A DNA stretch of 62,754 bases from Candidatus Altimarinota bacterium (GCA_028688895.1 JAQTXG010000006.1:1-62754), one strand, 5' to 3'. Shown: positions 33,127-43,691, counted from the first letter of the stretch. The notes: generated from the letters alone by a model not told the origin. Made by a program: numbers and translations.

Positions 33127-34485
33127 CTATGATATATAAATAATTCATGAAATTCAAAGCAATATAGAAGTCAAAAATGCAAATACTACATATTTTCAAA
33201 AGACCTTGTCTCAAAACTTAAATGCTATTAATCATTTAACTGTATTATTCGACATAACAGCTAACAATATAGTAGAAACTGCTATTGAAGAACTTACCAA
33301 AGCATCTTTAGCTTGTACTGTCATAGTTTGAGTTATGGCATCTACATCTGCAAATCATGAAATGATTCAAAAAGCATAATAAAAAACTGATTCCCCCCAT
33401 ATATCCTTATACAAAACACCGATACCTGCCAAAAATTTCAAAAACAATACAAACAAACCAAATTTTATTGCTGGTTTCAAACTAAACGGACTTTCTACTT
33501 TTCATTCTAAATCTACATTTTTAACCAATCATATCTTTTTTGACTTTAGATAAAAATAAATAGTAAAAACAAATAATCATAAAAACATCAAAAATGCAGG
33601 TATAAATATTGTTCAAATTAATGCAAAATTGATAATTAACACAATAATTATAACTCTTAGTAACATTATAGAATTAGCCAAAAGTGTTCACAAAACATAT
33701 ATATGATAATTTTTCGGATCCTTTTTACTTTGTTCACTCATAGCAGCAGTAACGGCCGTACTAGATACAAGTCATCATACAAAACTAGAAATAACAATAG
33801 AACTATTTTTTCACAAAAACCTAGATAATATGTATCAAATGTATCATATAGCAGAAATAGCTACCACAAAGAACCAAACAGAATATGGATTAAAAAATTG
33901 CATCTGAAAGATATTATTATTTATATCCATCACTCAACTAATTCAAAAAGAATTTAAAATAGAAGCAAATGAATACTTTTCATCAGGCAACAATGGCAAT
34001 ATAACAAGAGATACTACTGCAAACTTCATAGTATGAGCCAATTCTTCCCTACTTATACTAGAAACAAACTTTTCAAACAAAGTTTTTGAAGCAAGCAATA
34101 CAGATATCAAAACAGTAAATATAACTGGAAATTTTAAATCAACTAAGACACAAGACGCTCATATAAAAAAAGTCACTATTCAAGCCAATTCAGATGTAAC
34201 TCAAACTGATTTATTTTTGAAAACAGCATAAATATGAGATATAGCAATAAAAAATGCCACTATAAACAAAGTCGACAAAAGCATATAATCCATAGAAAAA
34301 TTGCTATCCAACCAAGCTGTTAAAGTTCACAAAATAGCAATTATTGAAAATGTTCTTATTCATCAAAATGAATCAGCTGTTCAATTCAAAGAAGTAGATT
34401 TTTTTTGTGGAACATCTCTTTCCAATCAAATAAAAGCTCACAATAATCCAGAAACAAATATAAGTAATAATAAATCACCTTCCAT
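33127..34485 (-). CDS. MgtC/SapB-DUF4010 family membrane protein (452 aa)
   Basis: Starts with an MgtC-like helix and the LLGAFIGLERDVPQK motif, then about twelve transmembrane segments. VGGLVSSTAVTAAMSEQSKKD is typical of the DUF4010 half. Family members are thought to affect magnesium or other ion homeostasis; the transported species is not known. Most membrane glycines are TGA. No SD. Confidence 0.85.
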
Positions 34486-34557
34486 AAATAAATACTTACA
34501 AAATAATATAATTTATTTTAACATATATAACTTTTTATTACAAATATAAAAAAAAAC

Positions 34558-35385
34558 TTATTCTATATTTTCTAACTCATACAATTCTCCATCAATAGTT
34601 TTTAAAAACAATTGATCATTTAACAAATACATATTTGATATATCCAAATTTGTTTCAAATAATATTTTCTTTTCTTTTGTATCAGGATTATAATAAACTA
34701 TCAGATTTTTATCTGTTTCAAATCACAAATTTGTAAGTATTCTTTTTTCATCCGTTTTTACCAATCATATATATAAATCTCTAAAAATTACATAATCATT
34801 AAAAAAAGAAAAATAATTCAATGTTTTATCACTTATATTATAATAAAAACTTCATTTTGTAGTAAGTAAAATCAAATTACTAGTATTAGTTTTTTTTACA
34901 TACATTACATCTATATTTAGATCGATTTTTGTATTAGATTTTATTTCTGAATTATAATAAAATTTATCAGGACCTACTTCAATATATAAATCATTTATAG
35001 TTCAAAAAACTGTTTCTACTCTCAAATATTCAGGATAAACCAAATCAAAATTTCATATAATAGCATCATCATAATACAAATCCAATTTATTTCCAGATTC
35101 TCTAAAATAAGCTTTTGATCAATTTTCTAAACCAAAAGTTTTATAATTCTCTTTATTTGTCTTTATTTCCTGTATTTTTTGCTCTGGTGTTAACTCTATT
35201 TTATCAATTTCTTGTTTAGTTAAAACTATTTCTTTCTTTTGAGATTGCTCTTGTTCCAATTGTTGTTGAACCAATTGTTCTTGTATTTCTAATTGTTTAT
35301 TTGGTAAATAAATAGATTGATAATATATGTATCAAGCTCAAATAAATCACAATATAATAAGAATTCAAAGTAATCTGTTACTCAT
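34558..35385 (-). CDS. Membrane-anchored extracytoplasmic protein (275 aa)
   Basis: An N-terminal anchor (about 5-24) precedes a Gln/Glu-rich coiled stretch (QLEIQEQLVQQQLEQEQ). The rest is beta-rich, with repeated KxxLYYD/FYYN-type strands that could form a beta-propeller-like sensor. No enzyme motif. Function unknown. Confidence 0.7.
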
Positions 35386-35514
35386 AATGTTATGTAAAAA
35401 AATAATTATCTTTATTTATATATTAATGTCTTTCCAATACTTTGCAAAGTTTTTCTTGATAAAAAAAGAAATAGTTATAAAATTGATAAATATATACTTT
35501 ATAACTATAAAATT

Positions 35515-36357
35515 ATGTTGATAGACTGAACAAGCATAGCTTTGCAAATATATGATAAAATCAAAGCTAAAGTATCTATGATGGATTTCAAACCTACTCT
35601 ATGAGCTATAATGGTTTGAAATAGTAAAGCAAGTTTGAGATATATAAAACAAAAGAAAAAATGGGCTGAATATACAGGTATCAATTTTAAATTATTAGAA
35701 TTAGAATCAGATATATCAGAAAAAAAACTACTAAAACATATAGAAAAATTTAACGAGGATGATAATATCTCAGGATATATAGTACAATTACCTCTTCCTA
35801 AACACATAGATGAACAAAAAGTAATAGATGCAATCAAACCAGAAAAGGATGTAGACTGATTTCATCCTATAAACCAATGAAAAATACTTATATGAGATAA
35901 GTCTGGACTAGCTCCATGTACTCCTGCATGAGTTATAAAAATTCTTAAATCACTAGACATAGAATTTCACTGAATGATAGCATGTGTAATAGGTAGAAGT
36001 AATATAGTTTGAAAACCTGTAACAGCATTATTGATAAATAAATGAGCAACAGTTATCACATGTAATAGCTCTACACCTCACTTATCAGACTTTACAAAAA
36101 AAGCTGACATAGTAGTAGTTGCTGTTTGAAAACCAGAATTATTAAAAGAAAATATGCTAAAAAAATGAAGCATAATAATAGATGTATGATTTACAGTTGT
36201 AGATGATAAAATATACTGAGATGCGCAAACAGATAGTATAGATAAAGCATGACATAAAATCACTCCAGTACCTGGATGAGTGTGACCACTTACAGTTGCA
36301 ATGCTTTTGAAAAATACATTCAAAGCCCACAAAAATCAAATAAAAGAAAAAAAGTAA
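35515..36357 (+). CDS. folD: Bifunctional methylenetetrahydrofolate dehydrogenase/cyclohydrolase FolD
   Basis: 280 aa, the usual length. FolD oxidises methylene-THF and hydrolyses methenyl-THF to supply one-carbon units. Landmarks are YIKQKKKWAEYTGI with the catalytic Lys, GYIVQLPLPKHID, PEKDVDGFHPINQGK, PCTPAGV, the NADP loop VIGRSNIVGKPV and PVPGGVGPLTVAML. Most glycines in the PGGVGP loop are TGA. No SD. The tRNA cluster starts 64 bp later. Confidence 0.97.
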
Positions 36358-36366
36358 AAAAAAGTT

Positions 36367-36394
36367 TTGACTTAAAAAAGTTTTTTAATAAAAT
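36367..36394 (+). promoter_or_regulatory. Promoter for the tRNA cluster
   Basis: TTGACT (36367-36372), a 16-bp spacer and TAAAAT (36389-36394), 27 bases before tRNA-Gly. Confidence 0.65.
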
Positions 36395-36421
36395 GTGTCT
36401 CGCAAGTTAAGAGATACATAA

Positions 36422-36498
36422 GCGGGCATAGCTCAATTGGCTAGAGCATCTGCCTTCCAAGCAGAGGGTTGTGGGTTCGAGTCCCATTGCCCGCTCCA
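36422..36498 (+). tRNA. tRNA-Gly (anticodon TCC)
   Basis: Full cloverleaf: acceptor GCGGGCA/TGCCCGC, D arm GCTC/GAGC, anticodon stem TCTGC/GCAGA with loop CTTCCAA (TCC at 36456-36458), T loop TTCGAGT, and an encoded CCA (36496-36498). It reads GGA and probably other GGN codons. It is not the special tRNA-Gly(UCA) needed for TGA, which must be elsewhere. Confidence 0.96.
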
Positions 36499-36672
36499 TT
36501 TAAAAATAAAACTTTGTAGCAGGATAAACGTTTCTCAAATTAGTACTTTGAGACTCGAATAGAGGGTCCAGCTTTAGCTGGATTAAAATCCGATGAATAA
36601 GAGGATTTTAAACGAATGGCCGACCTGAAAGGCGCCGAGTCCCATTGCCCGCTCCATTTAAAAATAAAACTT
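36478..36672 (+). other. tRNA-Gly 3'-end duplication with structured cassette E1
   Basis: A 37-bp direct repeat (36478-36514 and 36636-36672) starts in the T loop of tRNA-Gly, covers its 3' strand and CCA, and continues 16 bp past it. The 121 bp between the copies contain the hairpin TCCAGC-TTTA-GCTGGA, then a stem AAAATCC/GGATTTT closing the loop GATGAATAAGA, then ATGGCCGACC...GGCGCC just before the second copy. The loop and tail match cassettes E2 and E3. Confidence 0.85.
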
Positions 36673-36731
36673 GTAATAAAAGTAGAAAGTACTATTCATT
36701 TACTACTCTCTACTTTTATTTAATATTACAA

Positions 36732-36808
36732 GGGTGTATAGCTCAGTTGGTTAGAGCGCACGACTGATAATCGTGAGGTCGATGGTTCAACTCCATCTAT
36801 ACCCACCA
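36732..36808 (+). tRNA. tRNA-Ile (anticodon GAT)
   Basis: Acceptor GGGTGTA/TATACCC, anticodon stem CACGA/TCGTG with loop CTGATAA (GAT at 36766-36768), T loop TTCAACT and encoded CCA (36806-36808). It reads ATC and ATT. Confidence 0.96.
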
Positions 36809-37025
36809 TTTTACACTAAAGTTACTAATGGCACAGCCATAAAATATAGATAAAACTCAAAGGATTTGAAAGGAGGTTTTTTACAAAGTAAAAATTTTAT
36901 TGCGACGAACCTGTCGTCCGTAGCCGTTATGGCGAAGGCACGGTAGGAGCAATAAAAACGGATGGCCGACCCGTAGGGCGCCAACTCCATCTATACCCAC
37001 CATTTTACACTAAAGTTACTAATGG
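36788..37025 (+). other. tRNA-Ile 3'-end duplication with structured cassette E2
   Basis: A 44-bp direct repeat (36788-36831 and 36982-37025) starts in the T loop at the same tRNA position as E1. The 150 bp between contain a TTTTTAC-AAA-GTAAAAA hairpin, then a stem TTTTATTGC/GCAATAAAA whose loop starts GACGAACC and ends GGTAGGA with an extra hairpin domain inside. ATGGCCGACC...GGCGCC follows, as in E1. Confidence 0.85.
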
Positions 37026-37037
37026 TAAACCATATTA

Positions 37038-37113
37038 CGGAAATTGGCGCAATTGGTAGCGCACGCGCTTTGGGAGCGCGGGGTTGCAGGTTCGAGTCTT
37101 GCATTTCCGACCA
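37038..37113 (+). tRNA. tRNA-Pro (anticodon TGG)
   Basis: Acceptor CGGAAAT/ATTTCCG, anticodon stem CGCGC/GCGCG with loop TTTGGGA (TGG at 37071-37073), T loop TTCGAGT and encoded CCA (37111-37113). Confidence 0.96.
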
Positions 37114-37337
37114 TTAAAAAATCTTATCGAGAAATTATGAATATAATTTTTTGCTAAGATTTTTTAAATTGTTATGAAATTTTGAGACGAGAAAAGAGGC
37201 CCTGGTTTTTTACTGGTGATTAGCCAGGTAAAAAACTAATTGTGACGAATAGGAACAATTACAAAATGCCCTACTGGAGCTACTGGAAGTTGAAAACGAC
37301 AGTAGAGAAAGAGGCGAGTCTTGCATTTCCGACCATT
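37093..37337 (+). other. tRNA-Pro 3'-end duplication with structured cassette E3
   Basis: A 23-bp direct repeat (37093-37115 and 37315-37337) again starts at the same T-loop base. The 199 bp between hold a terminator-like AAAAAATCTTA/TAAGATTTTTT hairpin, then interleaved arms CCTGG/CCAGG and GTTTTTTAC/GTAAAAAAC (a possible pseudoknot), then TAATTGT/ACAATTA closing the loop GACGAATAGGA. A CTACTG/CAGTAG stem precedes the second copy. Confidence 0.85.
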
Positions 37338-37389
37338 TGAAAAAAAACAGAAAAAGCTCAAAAATAGAGCTTTTTTTATTTATTATAGA

Positions 37390-37845
37390 TTAATTTAATT
37401 TTTTAATAAAATCATTCAATTGTTTATATATTTGTACTGTTTTATCAAATGATAATTTGTATGGATCTTGTATTTCATGAATTATTATCTCAATATATAG
37501 TTTATTTCTAAAATATTCATAAACAGATTCTCAATTTATTAAACATTCCTTATCTATTATTTTTTCATTTATTGGATTAAATAAAAATATAACTCTTTTA
37601 AGTTTATTTAATTCATTCAAATTGAAATCAGTAATATAATTTATATTTTGTTTTGACAAATCTATTCAATCTTCAAGTAAAATACTTGTAATAATTTTCT
37701 CTGGTTTTCAATTATACTTTTCTTTTCTTGCCTCTACTCAAGCACAACTAATTGACTTTGAAACTTTTGAATAACTATTATATAGTCATTCTGCTACTTG
37801 ACTTCTTTGAACATTAGCTTTACAAACAAATAATGTATCAATCAT
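37390..37845 (-). CDS. Low-molecular-weight phosphatase / arsenate reductase-like protein (151 aa)
   Basis: The P-loop CxxxxxRS is at Cys8-Arg14-Ser15 (FVCKANVQRSQ), right at the N-terminus as in the LMW-PTP fold. The general-acid Asp is in HEIQDPY (D127). ArsC-type thioredoxin-coupled reductases share this fold, and either activity is possible. Codons include several TGA glycines. It runs against the tRNA cluster. Confidence 0.85.
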
Positions 37846-38079
37846 AGATATATTTTAAATTAATTTTATAATTACAAATATATTATAGTATAATAAATAT
37901 ATTACAAATTATTAAAAAATAAATATTACTTTTTAACATTAAATCAGTTACATGATAAAAATCATCATGTAAATATATATGTTTCGTTAAAGTTTTACAA
38001 TAGCCGACCATTTTAAAATTCCAAATCACAAAATAAAGTCCTTTTCACAAAGACTTTATTTGTTTATAATCATTTAATT
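37846..38079. other. Intergenic region with hairpins and a tRNA-end-like remnant
   Basis: It contains a TTACATGAT/ATCATGTAA-type hairpin near 37947-37973, AGCCGACCA at 38002-38010 (close to the tail motif of cassettes E1/E2 and to the tRNA-Pro 3' end), and a terminator hairpin AAATAAAGTC/GACTTTATT at 38031-38064. No gene. Confidence 0.5.
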
Positions 38080-38664
38080 CTATTTCTGATTTATATTTTC
38101 CAAATACTTAATAACTAAATCTTTTAATATTTTCTCTTCCCTAAACTGTGTATAATCATAAAAATTATCTGTCAATTTAGTCACAAATCAAATTGCATCA
38201 GCTGGAAATACACCATTATAAGCCTTTTCTACTCATTTTTTTATTAATTGTATTCTTTTACTTTTATTAGCATCACTAGGTAAATAATTAGTATTTTTTT
38301 CTAAATACTTATCATAATAAAGCAAAAGATTTTCATATATAAAACTCGATAATTCTTCCATAAATTTAACATTATTCTCTTTTGTAAAATGTAAATTTTT
38401 ATTATAAAAATCAGAATTGTATATTTTATTTACCAAATCGACTACATCAAAAAGATTACATTTTATTTTTGAAAGTTGAAATCTAGATTTAATTATTCAT
38501 GATTCAACTATAGCATAAATCATAGATAAAAAATATACATTATATCATTCTATCTCTATTATTTTTTCAATCTCTATAGTAGACTTACTATTCAAAACAA
38601 ACATTATTTCTACATATGTTTGCCCCATTATTTCATATTCAGTAGGTTTTCAGAAAAATAACAT
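38080..38664 (-). CDS. Hypothetical protein (194 aa)
   Basis: I do not recognise it. It is predicted mostly helical and soluble, with no signal peptide. It contains only about eight glycines, most of them TGA. No motif. It is separated from neighbours by terminator-like hairpins on its 3' side. Confidence 0.6.
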
Positions 38665-38787
38665 ATTTTAACTATTTAATAATTATTAAAAAAGGTCTAG
38701 AAAAGTCCTTGTATAAAATAATAATAAAATATCTATAATTTACAATCTAATTTTATACTTTAAAAACTAATCCTTTATAAACTTAAA

Positions 38788-39618
38788 CTAATATATTTTC
38801 ATTCAAAAAAAGCAGTTCCCATTATCTCACAAACTAATTCAATATCTTATATCTCATACAAAACCATTTTCAGTAAACAAAAAACCATTATGTAGATTTG
38901 AACAAATAGAATTGTCATCTATAAATATTTCTTTATCATATCTTTCTATGATAGTTCAAGTATATAAATCAATTAATTCTCAATGTATTTTATCTCAATC
39001 ATTTGAAAAAGAATTATAATACCTCTGCAAAACTAAATCACTTGGAGATTTTATAACTCCTATAATAGTGTTATTTTTTATCGTACTTAAATTACTTACA
39101 TAATACAATAATGAGAATTTTAAAAAAAATACAAATATCATAAAAATTGTCATAAATTTTATAACATTAATAGAAATATTATTTATAATCTTCATAAAAT
39201 ACAATAAAAAATATAAATAAATTGGTATAAATAATGGCTCAAAAACAAAAGTATATATATTTAATGAATAATAATTATTAGATAGAGGCCATAATAAAGG
39301 AGTTCACCATATAATTAAAGTATCCAAAAATATATGAGTAATAATTCATGATAAAAAAATTAAATAAACTATTTTTAATTTAATTTCTTTTTTGAAAATA
39401 TAATAAAAAATAAGTGCTGGAAAAATAGAAATAATAGGAAGCAATAATAAAGAATGAGTTACAACTCTATGTAAATTATAATTATTATAACTCCACAAAA
39501 TATCTATATCAGGAAACATTGCTCAAAATATAAATAATAAAACAATCTTTTTTGAATCGATGTTATAAAACCATTTTTTTAAAAAATATCAACTTAACGA
39601 ATGAGTCAACATATCCAT
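38788..39618 (-). CDS. YdjM/DUF457-type membrane-bound metal-dependent hydrolase (276 aa)
   Basis: Starts MDMLTHSLSGYFLKK and continues FGAMFPDIDILW, HRVVTHSLLLL and SGIITHIFLDTL, the His/Asp pattern of the LexA-regulated YdjM family (PF04307). Four or five transmembrane segments follow. The C-terminal 90 residues lie outside the family. Phospholipase C-like activity has been suggested for the family; the substrate here is unknown. Confidence 0.85.
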
Positions 39619-39784
39619 AATTATACTTATTATTAAGAATTATTAAAACTAATATATCAATAAAATAAAATAAGTAAAATAATATCTCTCAATCGAATAT
39701 AAAACAAAAAAATAATATACTTCTATTGACTTTTAGTAACAAATACCTACAATCTAAAAAATTTAAATTTAACATTAAAAAAAA

Positions 39785-40183
39785 ATGAGAAATACAAATA
39801 TTCCTGAATTAGACAATAATGATTTAGAAAAAATTGAAGAACTTTCAAAACTATTAGAATCATCTGATAATAAATGATTTAGAAATATGTGTGAAAAAAT
39901 TCAAAGTATATTAATTATAGATGAAAATTTAATACAAGCATTAATAATAAAATGTAAAGATAATTTAAGATTTTTAGATATTTTATGGAATTATGTACCA
40001 GAAAAATACGAAAATATTATAAATGACCTATTAGCTATTTCTTGAGATCCAATATTAGCTTCAAAAGCCAAACTTAGAACAAATACAGATAAATATGACT
40101 ATAGCATAGGTAAATTAAGTACTATTATATCTGAAAATGTAAATAATACTATTGATAGACCTCCAACAAGATTTTATAGATAA
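39785..40183 (+). CDS. Hypothetical protein (132 aa)
   Basis: A small, soluble, helix-rich protein (PELDNNDLEKIEELSKLLES at the start). No known motif. Both flanks are clear: an AT-rich leader with no SD, and a terminator beginning at its stop codon. Two TGA glycines. Confidence 0.6.
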
Positions 40184-40218
40184 AAAAGAATGTAATTTTA
40201 TAACTACATTCTTTTTTT
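40183..40218. terminator. Bidirectional terminator
   Basis: AAAAAAGAATGTA.../...TACATTCTTTTTT hairpin between the convergent 132-aa gene and the first Nudix gene. Confidence 0.85.
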
Positions 40219-40629
40219 ACTAAAAATATAATCCTCTACTATCTCCAAAGCTCATTCTGGATTAGTAGGAAATTTCAATTTATTAGCATCTTCAAAACTA
40301 AAAAACTTTGCTCAAGATCATTCCAAAACAGTAAAATCAGTTTCAAATAAATCTGTTTTTATAATATAAATATGCCTATGAATTAACAAATCAGGAAATT
40401 CAAATAAATACTCTCATAAATATTTATAATCAAAATCATTCATATCAATACCAAGCTCTTCTTTTGCTTCCCTAAAAAACGCCTGCAAAGCAGATTCTCA
40501 TTCTTCTAAATGTCCACCAAAAAATGCCCACTCTTCTCAGAACTTCGAATATTCTCATCTTTCTTGTAACAATATCTGATTTTGAGAATTATAAAATCAA
40601 ATCATAGATACTTTTTTTACTTTTTTCAT
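40204..40629 (-). CDS. Nudix hydrolase, copy 1 (141 aa)
   Basis: The Nudix box is complete: GGHLEEGE (about 38-45) through REAKEELG (about 53-60), giving the G-x5-E-x7-REUxEExGU pattern that binds Mg2+ and cleaves nucleoside diphosphate-X bonds. It is paralogous to the gene at 41173 (shared LLQERGEYSK, EEWAFFGG, MNDFDYKY). The substrate is unknown; housecleaning of oxidised nucleotides is usual. Confidence 0.9.
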
Positions 40630-40634
40630 AATAA

Positions 40635-41186
40635 TTATTTTATATATTCTTCTTTCAAAAAAGTGTAATATGCCTTATCTACATATTTTCATTTTATATA
40701 TGCATCGTTTCTCAAAACTCAATCAAAATGAAATCAACATCTTTTTGCTACATTTGTACTACTGATATTTTCCTTTGTAGCCTTTATCAAAATCCTATTA
40801 TATCAAAAATCATCAAATCATATTTTTTTGATTTTTTCTACACATTCTGTTATATATCATTTTCATTGATAATCAACTCACAACCAATATCAAAGCTCTA
40901 TTCAATTTATACTTTCATCATATACAACAACTCAAAAATTTCCTATCATATTTCAAGATTGTTTTTCTATTATTATTGCATCCCACCTAATTCATTTTTC
41001 AGCTAACTCTATTCTATCATCTATTAAACCATAATAAGATTCTGGACTACTTAATAATGACCAAACCATAAATTTTGAAACATTTTCATCAATCAATTCA
41101 AAAAAATATTTAGCATGAGAATAATCAGGAATTTTTACAAACAATCTTTCTGTTTCCATTATAAAATCTTTATTAAATTTTTTCAT
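40635..41186 (-). CDS. GNAT acetyltransferase, RimJ/RimL-like (183 aa)
   Basis: METERLFVKIP at the start, GNFGVVVYDES, ELGYWLGVDYQGKGYITE (acetyl-CoA loop QGKGY) and NISSTNVAKRCGFHFDGVLR match the RimJ/RimL branch. It may acetylate a protein N-terminus or a small molecule. Four or more TGA glycines fall inside the CoA-binding motif. Its start overlaps the 3' end of the second Nudix gene by 14 bp, so the cluster is probably an operon. Confidence 0.9.
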
Positions 41187-41616
41187 ATTTTTTTCATATA
41201 TTATTTATATTTTCAGATAAAAAATCTATAAATTTTGTAGGATCACTTGTAAAATTAAGCTTTTTTGATTCTTCAAAAGTAAAATACTTACATCAAACTC
41301 ACTCAAAAACAGTGTATTCACATTCTAATAAATCTGTCTTTATAGCATATATATACCTATATACATGTCTATCCATATCTATATTAAAAGAATAATATAC
41401 TCAGACATACTTATAATCAAAATCATTCATATCTAAATCAAGTTCCTCTTTTACTTCCCTAAAAAAAGCTTCTTCATAAGTTTCTCAAACCTCTATTCAT
41501 CAACCAAAAAATGCCCATTCCTCTCAATGCTTTGAATATTCTCATCTTTCTTGTAATAATAATTCATTATTTGAATTATAAAAAGCTGCTATTACTACCC
41601 TTCTAGTTGTAGTCAT
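41173..41616 (-). CDS. Nudix hydrolase, copy 2 (147 aa)
   Basis: Nudix box GGGIEVGE (about 37-44) to REVKEELD (about 52-59). It is about half identical to copy 1, so the pair arose by duplication around the GNAT gene. The last box residue is Asp rather than Gly. No SD at the ATG. Confidence 0.9.
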
Positions 41617-41702
41617 AATATATATTTTGCAAATATTAGTATTTATTATAAGTAAATATAAAATAAGTAAAACTTATTTTTAACAACTAATCAAGCAGAT
41701 TA

Positions 41703-41742
41703 AAAAAGCAATCTACAATTTGAAGTAGACTGCTTTTTATTA
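41703..41742. terminator. Terminator between the SHOCT and Nudix groups
   Basis: AAAAAGCAATCTAC/GTAGACTGCTTTTT hairpin. On the minus strand it follows the SHOCT gene. Confidence 0.8.
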
Positions 41743-41970
41743 TTTCAAATTTTTCTTCATTTCCTCAAATTGGTTTAAATCTATTTCACCTTTTGCATAC
41801 CTTTCTTTTAGAATATTTAAAGCCTTATTTTCATTTTCATCACTTCATCTACCATTATTATATTCTTTTAAAAAATATACAAATCAAATAACTATTATAA
41901 TCCAAAAAACAATCATAAAACCACCTCAAAATACCATAAATGGCCAATTATAATCTCAATAATACATCAT
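41740..41970 (-). CDS. Short membrane protein with SHOCT motif (76 aa)
   Basis: One transmembrane helix (about 12-33), a short acidic linker, and a C-terminal SHOCT-like helix pair (ALNILKERYAKGEIDLNQFEEMK). SHOCT proteins often sit near metal-stress and membrane genes; this one abuts the multicopper oxidase. Function unknown. Confidence 0.85.
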
Positions 41971-41993
41971 AATAATTTAATTAAAAAATAATA

Positions 41994-43691
41994 TTATTCA
42001 ACTTCAAAACTCATCATCATACCACTACTCAGATGCTCGGCGATATGACAATGTGACATCCAATCTCATGAATTAGATATATCCAATAATATATCTACAT
42101 ATTCTCATGATTTAACCAAAACAGTATCTTTCCAGACTTTATTTGTAGTTTCTTTTCAATTTTCTGACAATATCAAAAATCTTTGTCAATGAAAATGAAT
42201 AGGATGTTGCATAGGATGAGGTCAATTTGGATCATTGTATATATGCACCTTTACTTTATCTCATACCTTAAACTTCCAATTTATATCCATGTTTTCTTTT
42301 TTAGTATCAGAATCTATCAATTTCCAATCCATCATCTGTGAGTTTGAATTTTTATTCATAGCATACATTGAATCTTCCCATTCAATTCAACCTTGTCAAT
42401 TTTCTTGATTTCACATCATATTTCACATGCCTCACATTCTATTCATATTTCACATTCATTTCATTCAAAGAGCCAAAGTCAGATTTTTATCTATTTTTTT
42501 ATCAAAATATTTTTTATAATCATTTATTTCAGAAATTTTATCAGGATTTTCTTTTAATTTTAAAAAATCATCCTTATACAAATTAGAAATAATATCATCA
42601 CTAACTATTACTTTTCAAAGATTATATGTTTTATCAGGAGTTTTATTTTGAATAAAATATTCTCATGCTTTATCAAAATAAACATCAACTATATATCTTT
42701 CAGCAGGAGAAATAAGAAAATTATCAATAAATTCTTCTCTTTCATATTTTCACAAATCTCATCATACAAGTTTTATTTTTGCATTTGGAATATTTATATT
42801 ATATACCCTTGTATTAGAAACATTTGTAAAATACATTTTTAAAACTTCTCATTTTTTTACACTCAATTTATAATTTGTATCTCAATTAATCATCATTGTA
42901 TTTCCATATCTTCACATAATAGTATAATTTGCAAAATCATTACTAAATCATTCTATTTTTCAATTATCCATCAAAATATCATCCAAAACTATCACTTCCT
43001 CTCTATTTGTTTTAGACCAATAATCAGATTTTGTGGGAGAAACTATATAATTACCATAAAGTCAAAGTTCTTGCTGTAAATCTTCTCTGACATGAGGATG
43101 ATACCAATAAACTCACTCATCCTGAAATTTCAATTTATATTCAAAAGTGTCTCAATATTTCATAATATCTTGTTTTCATCACATATCTTTTGGAACTCAA
43201 TCCATCTCATTATCCAATCTGAGCCCATGTGAATGAAGCGTAGTTTCAAGTCACTTAACTTTATTCACAAATTTCAAAGTAATCTCACTATTTTTTTCTA
43301 CTTTCAGTACTGGTCATGGAATTGTTCAATTATAAGCTAACATAACTACTTTATAATTTCATATTTCTTTTTCTACTTTTGTAACTTCCATAGTATAAGT
43401 ATCACCATTTTTTAATTCCACTATTTCTATTTTTTTCGCATCAGGTAAATTATTATCAATATTCTGATTTATACTATTACTATCATCAGAAATTCAATTA
43501 TAATTCCCCATTATTTTTCAGTTATCTATTCAAGAATTTACTACTCTATTATTATGCATCATATTTCATCACATAAACATTGCATATATATCAGTAAACC
43601 AATAAGTAAAAGATCAAATTAAAATAATAATTATTAGAGTTAATAATCAAATAATAATATACAAATACTTATTAACAATATCTTTTTTCAT
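41994..43691 (-). CDS. Membrane-anchored multicopper oxidase (565 aa)
   Basis: N-terminal anchor (about 8-30), then cupredoxin domains with all copper motifs: HSHGLRL, WYHPHV, HPMQHPIHFHGQRF and, near the end, HCHIAEHLSSGMM. Between them is a Gly/Met-rich stretch (GMKGMGNMNRMGGMGNMM) typical of CueO/CopA-type oxidases that oxidise Cu(I) outside the membrane. It heads the copper island. Nearly all glycines in the Met-rich loop are TGA. Confidence 0.95.

Noticed and set aside
36585-36640. Hammerhead ribozyme (GATGAA near CGAA)
   Set aside because: Position 3 of the core is G in two of three cassettes and there is no stem II/GAAA pair in the right place.
36478-37337. Group I intron in the tRNA T loop
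   Set aside because: The cut after U55 would fit, but the cassettes do not end in G, are shorter than known group I introns and lack the P/Q/R/S core sequences.
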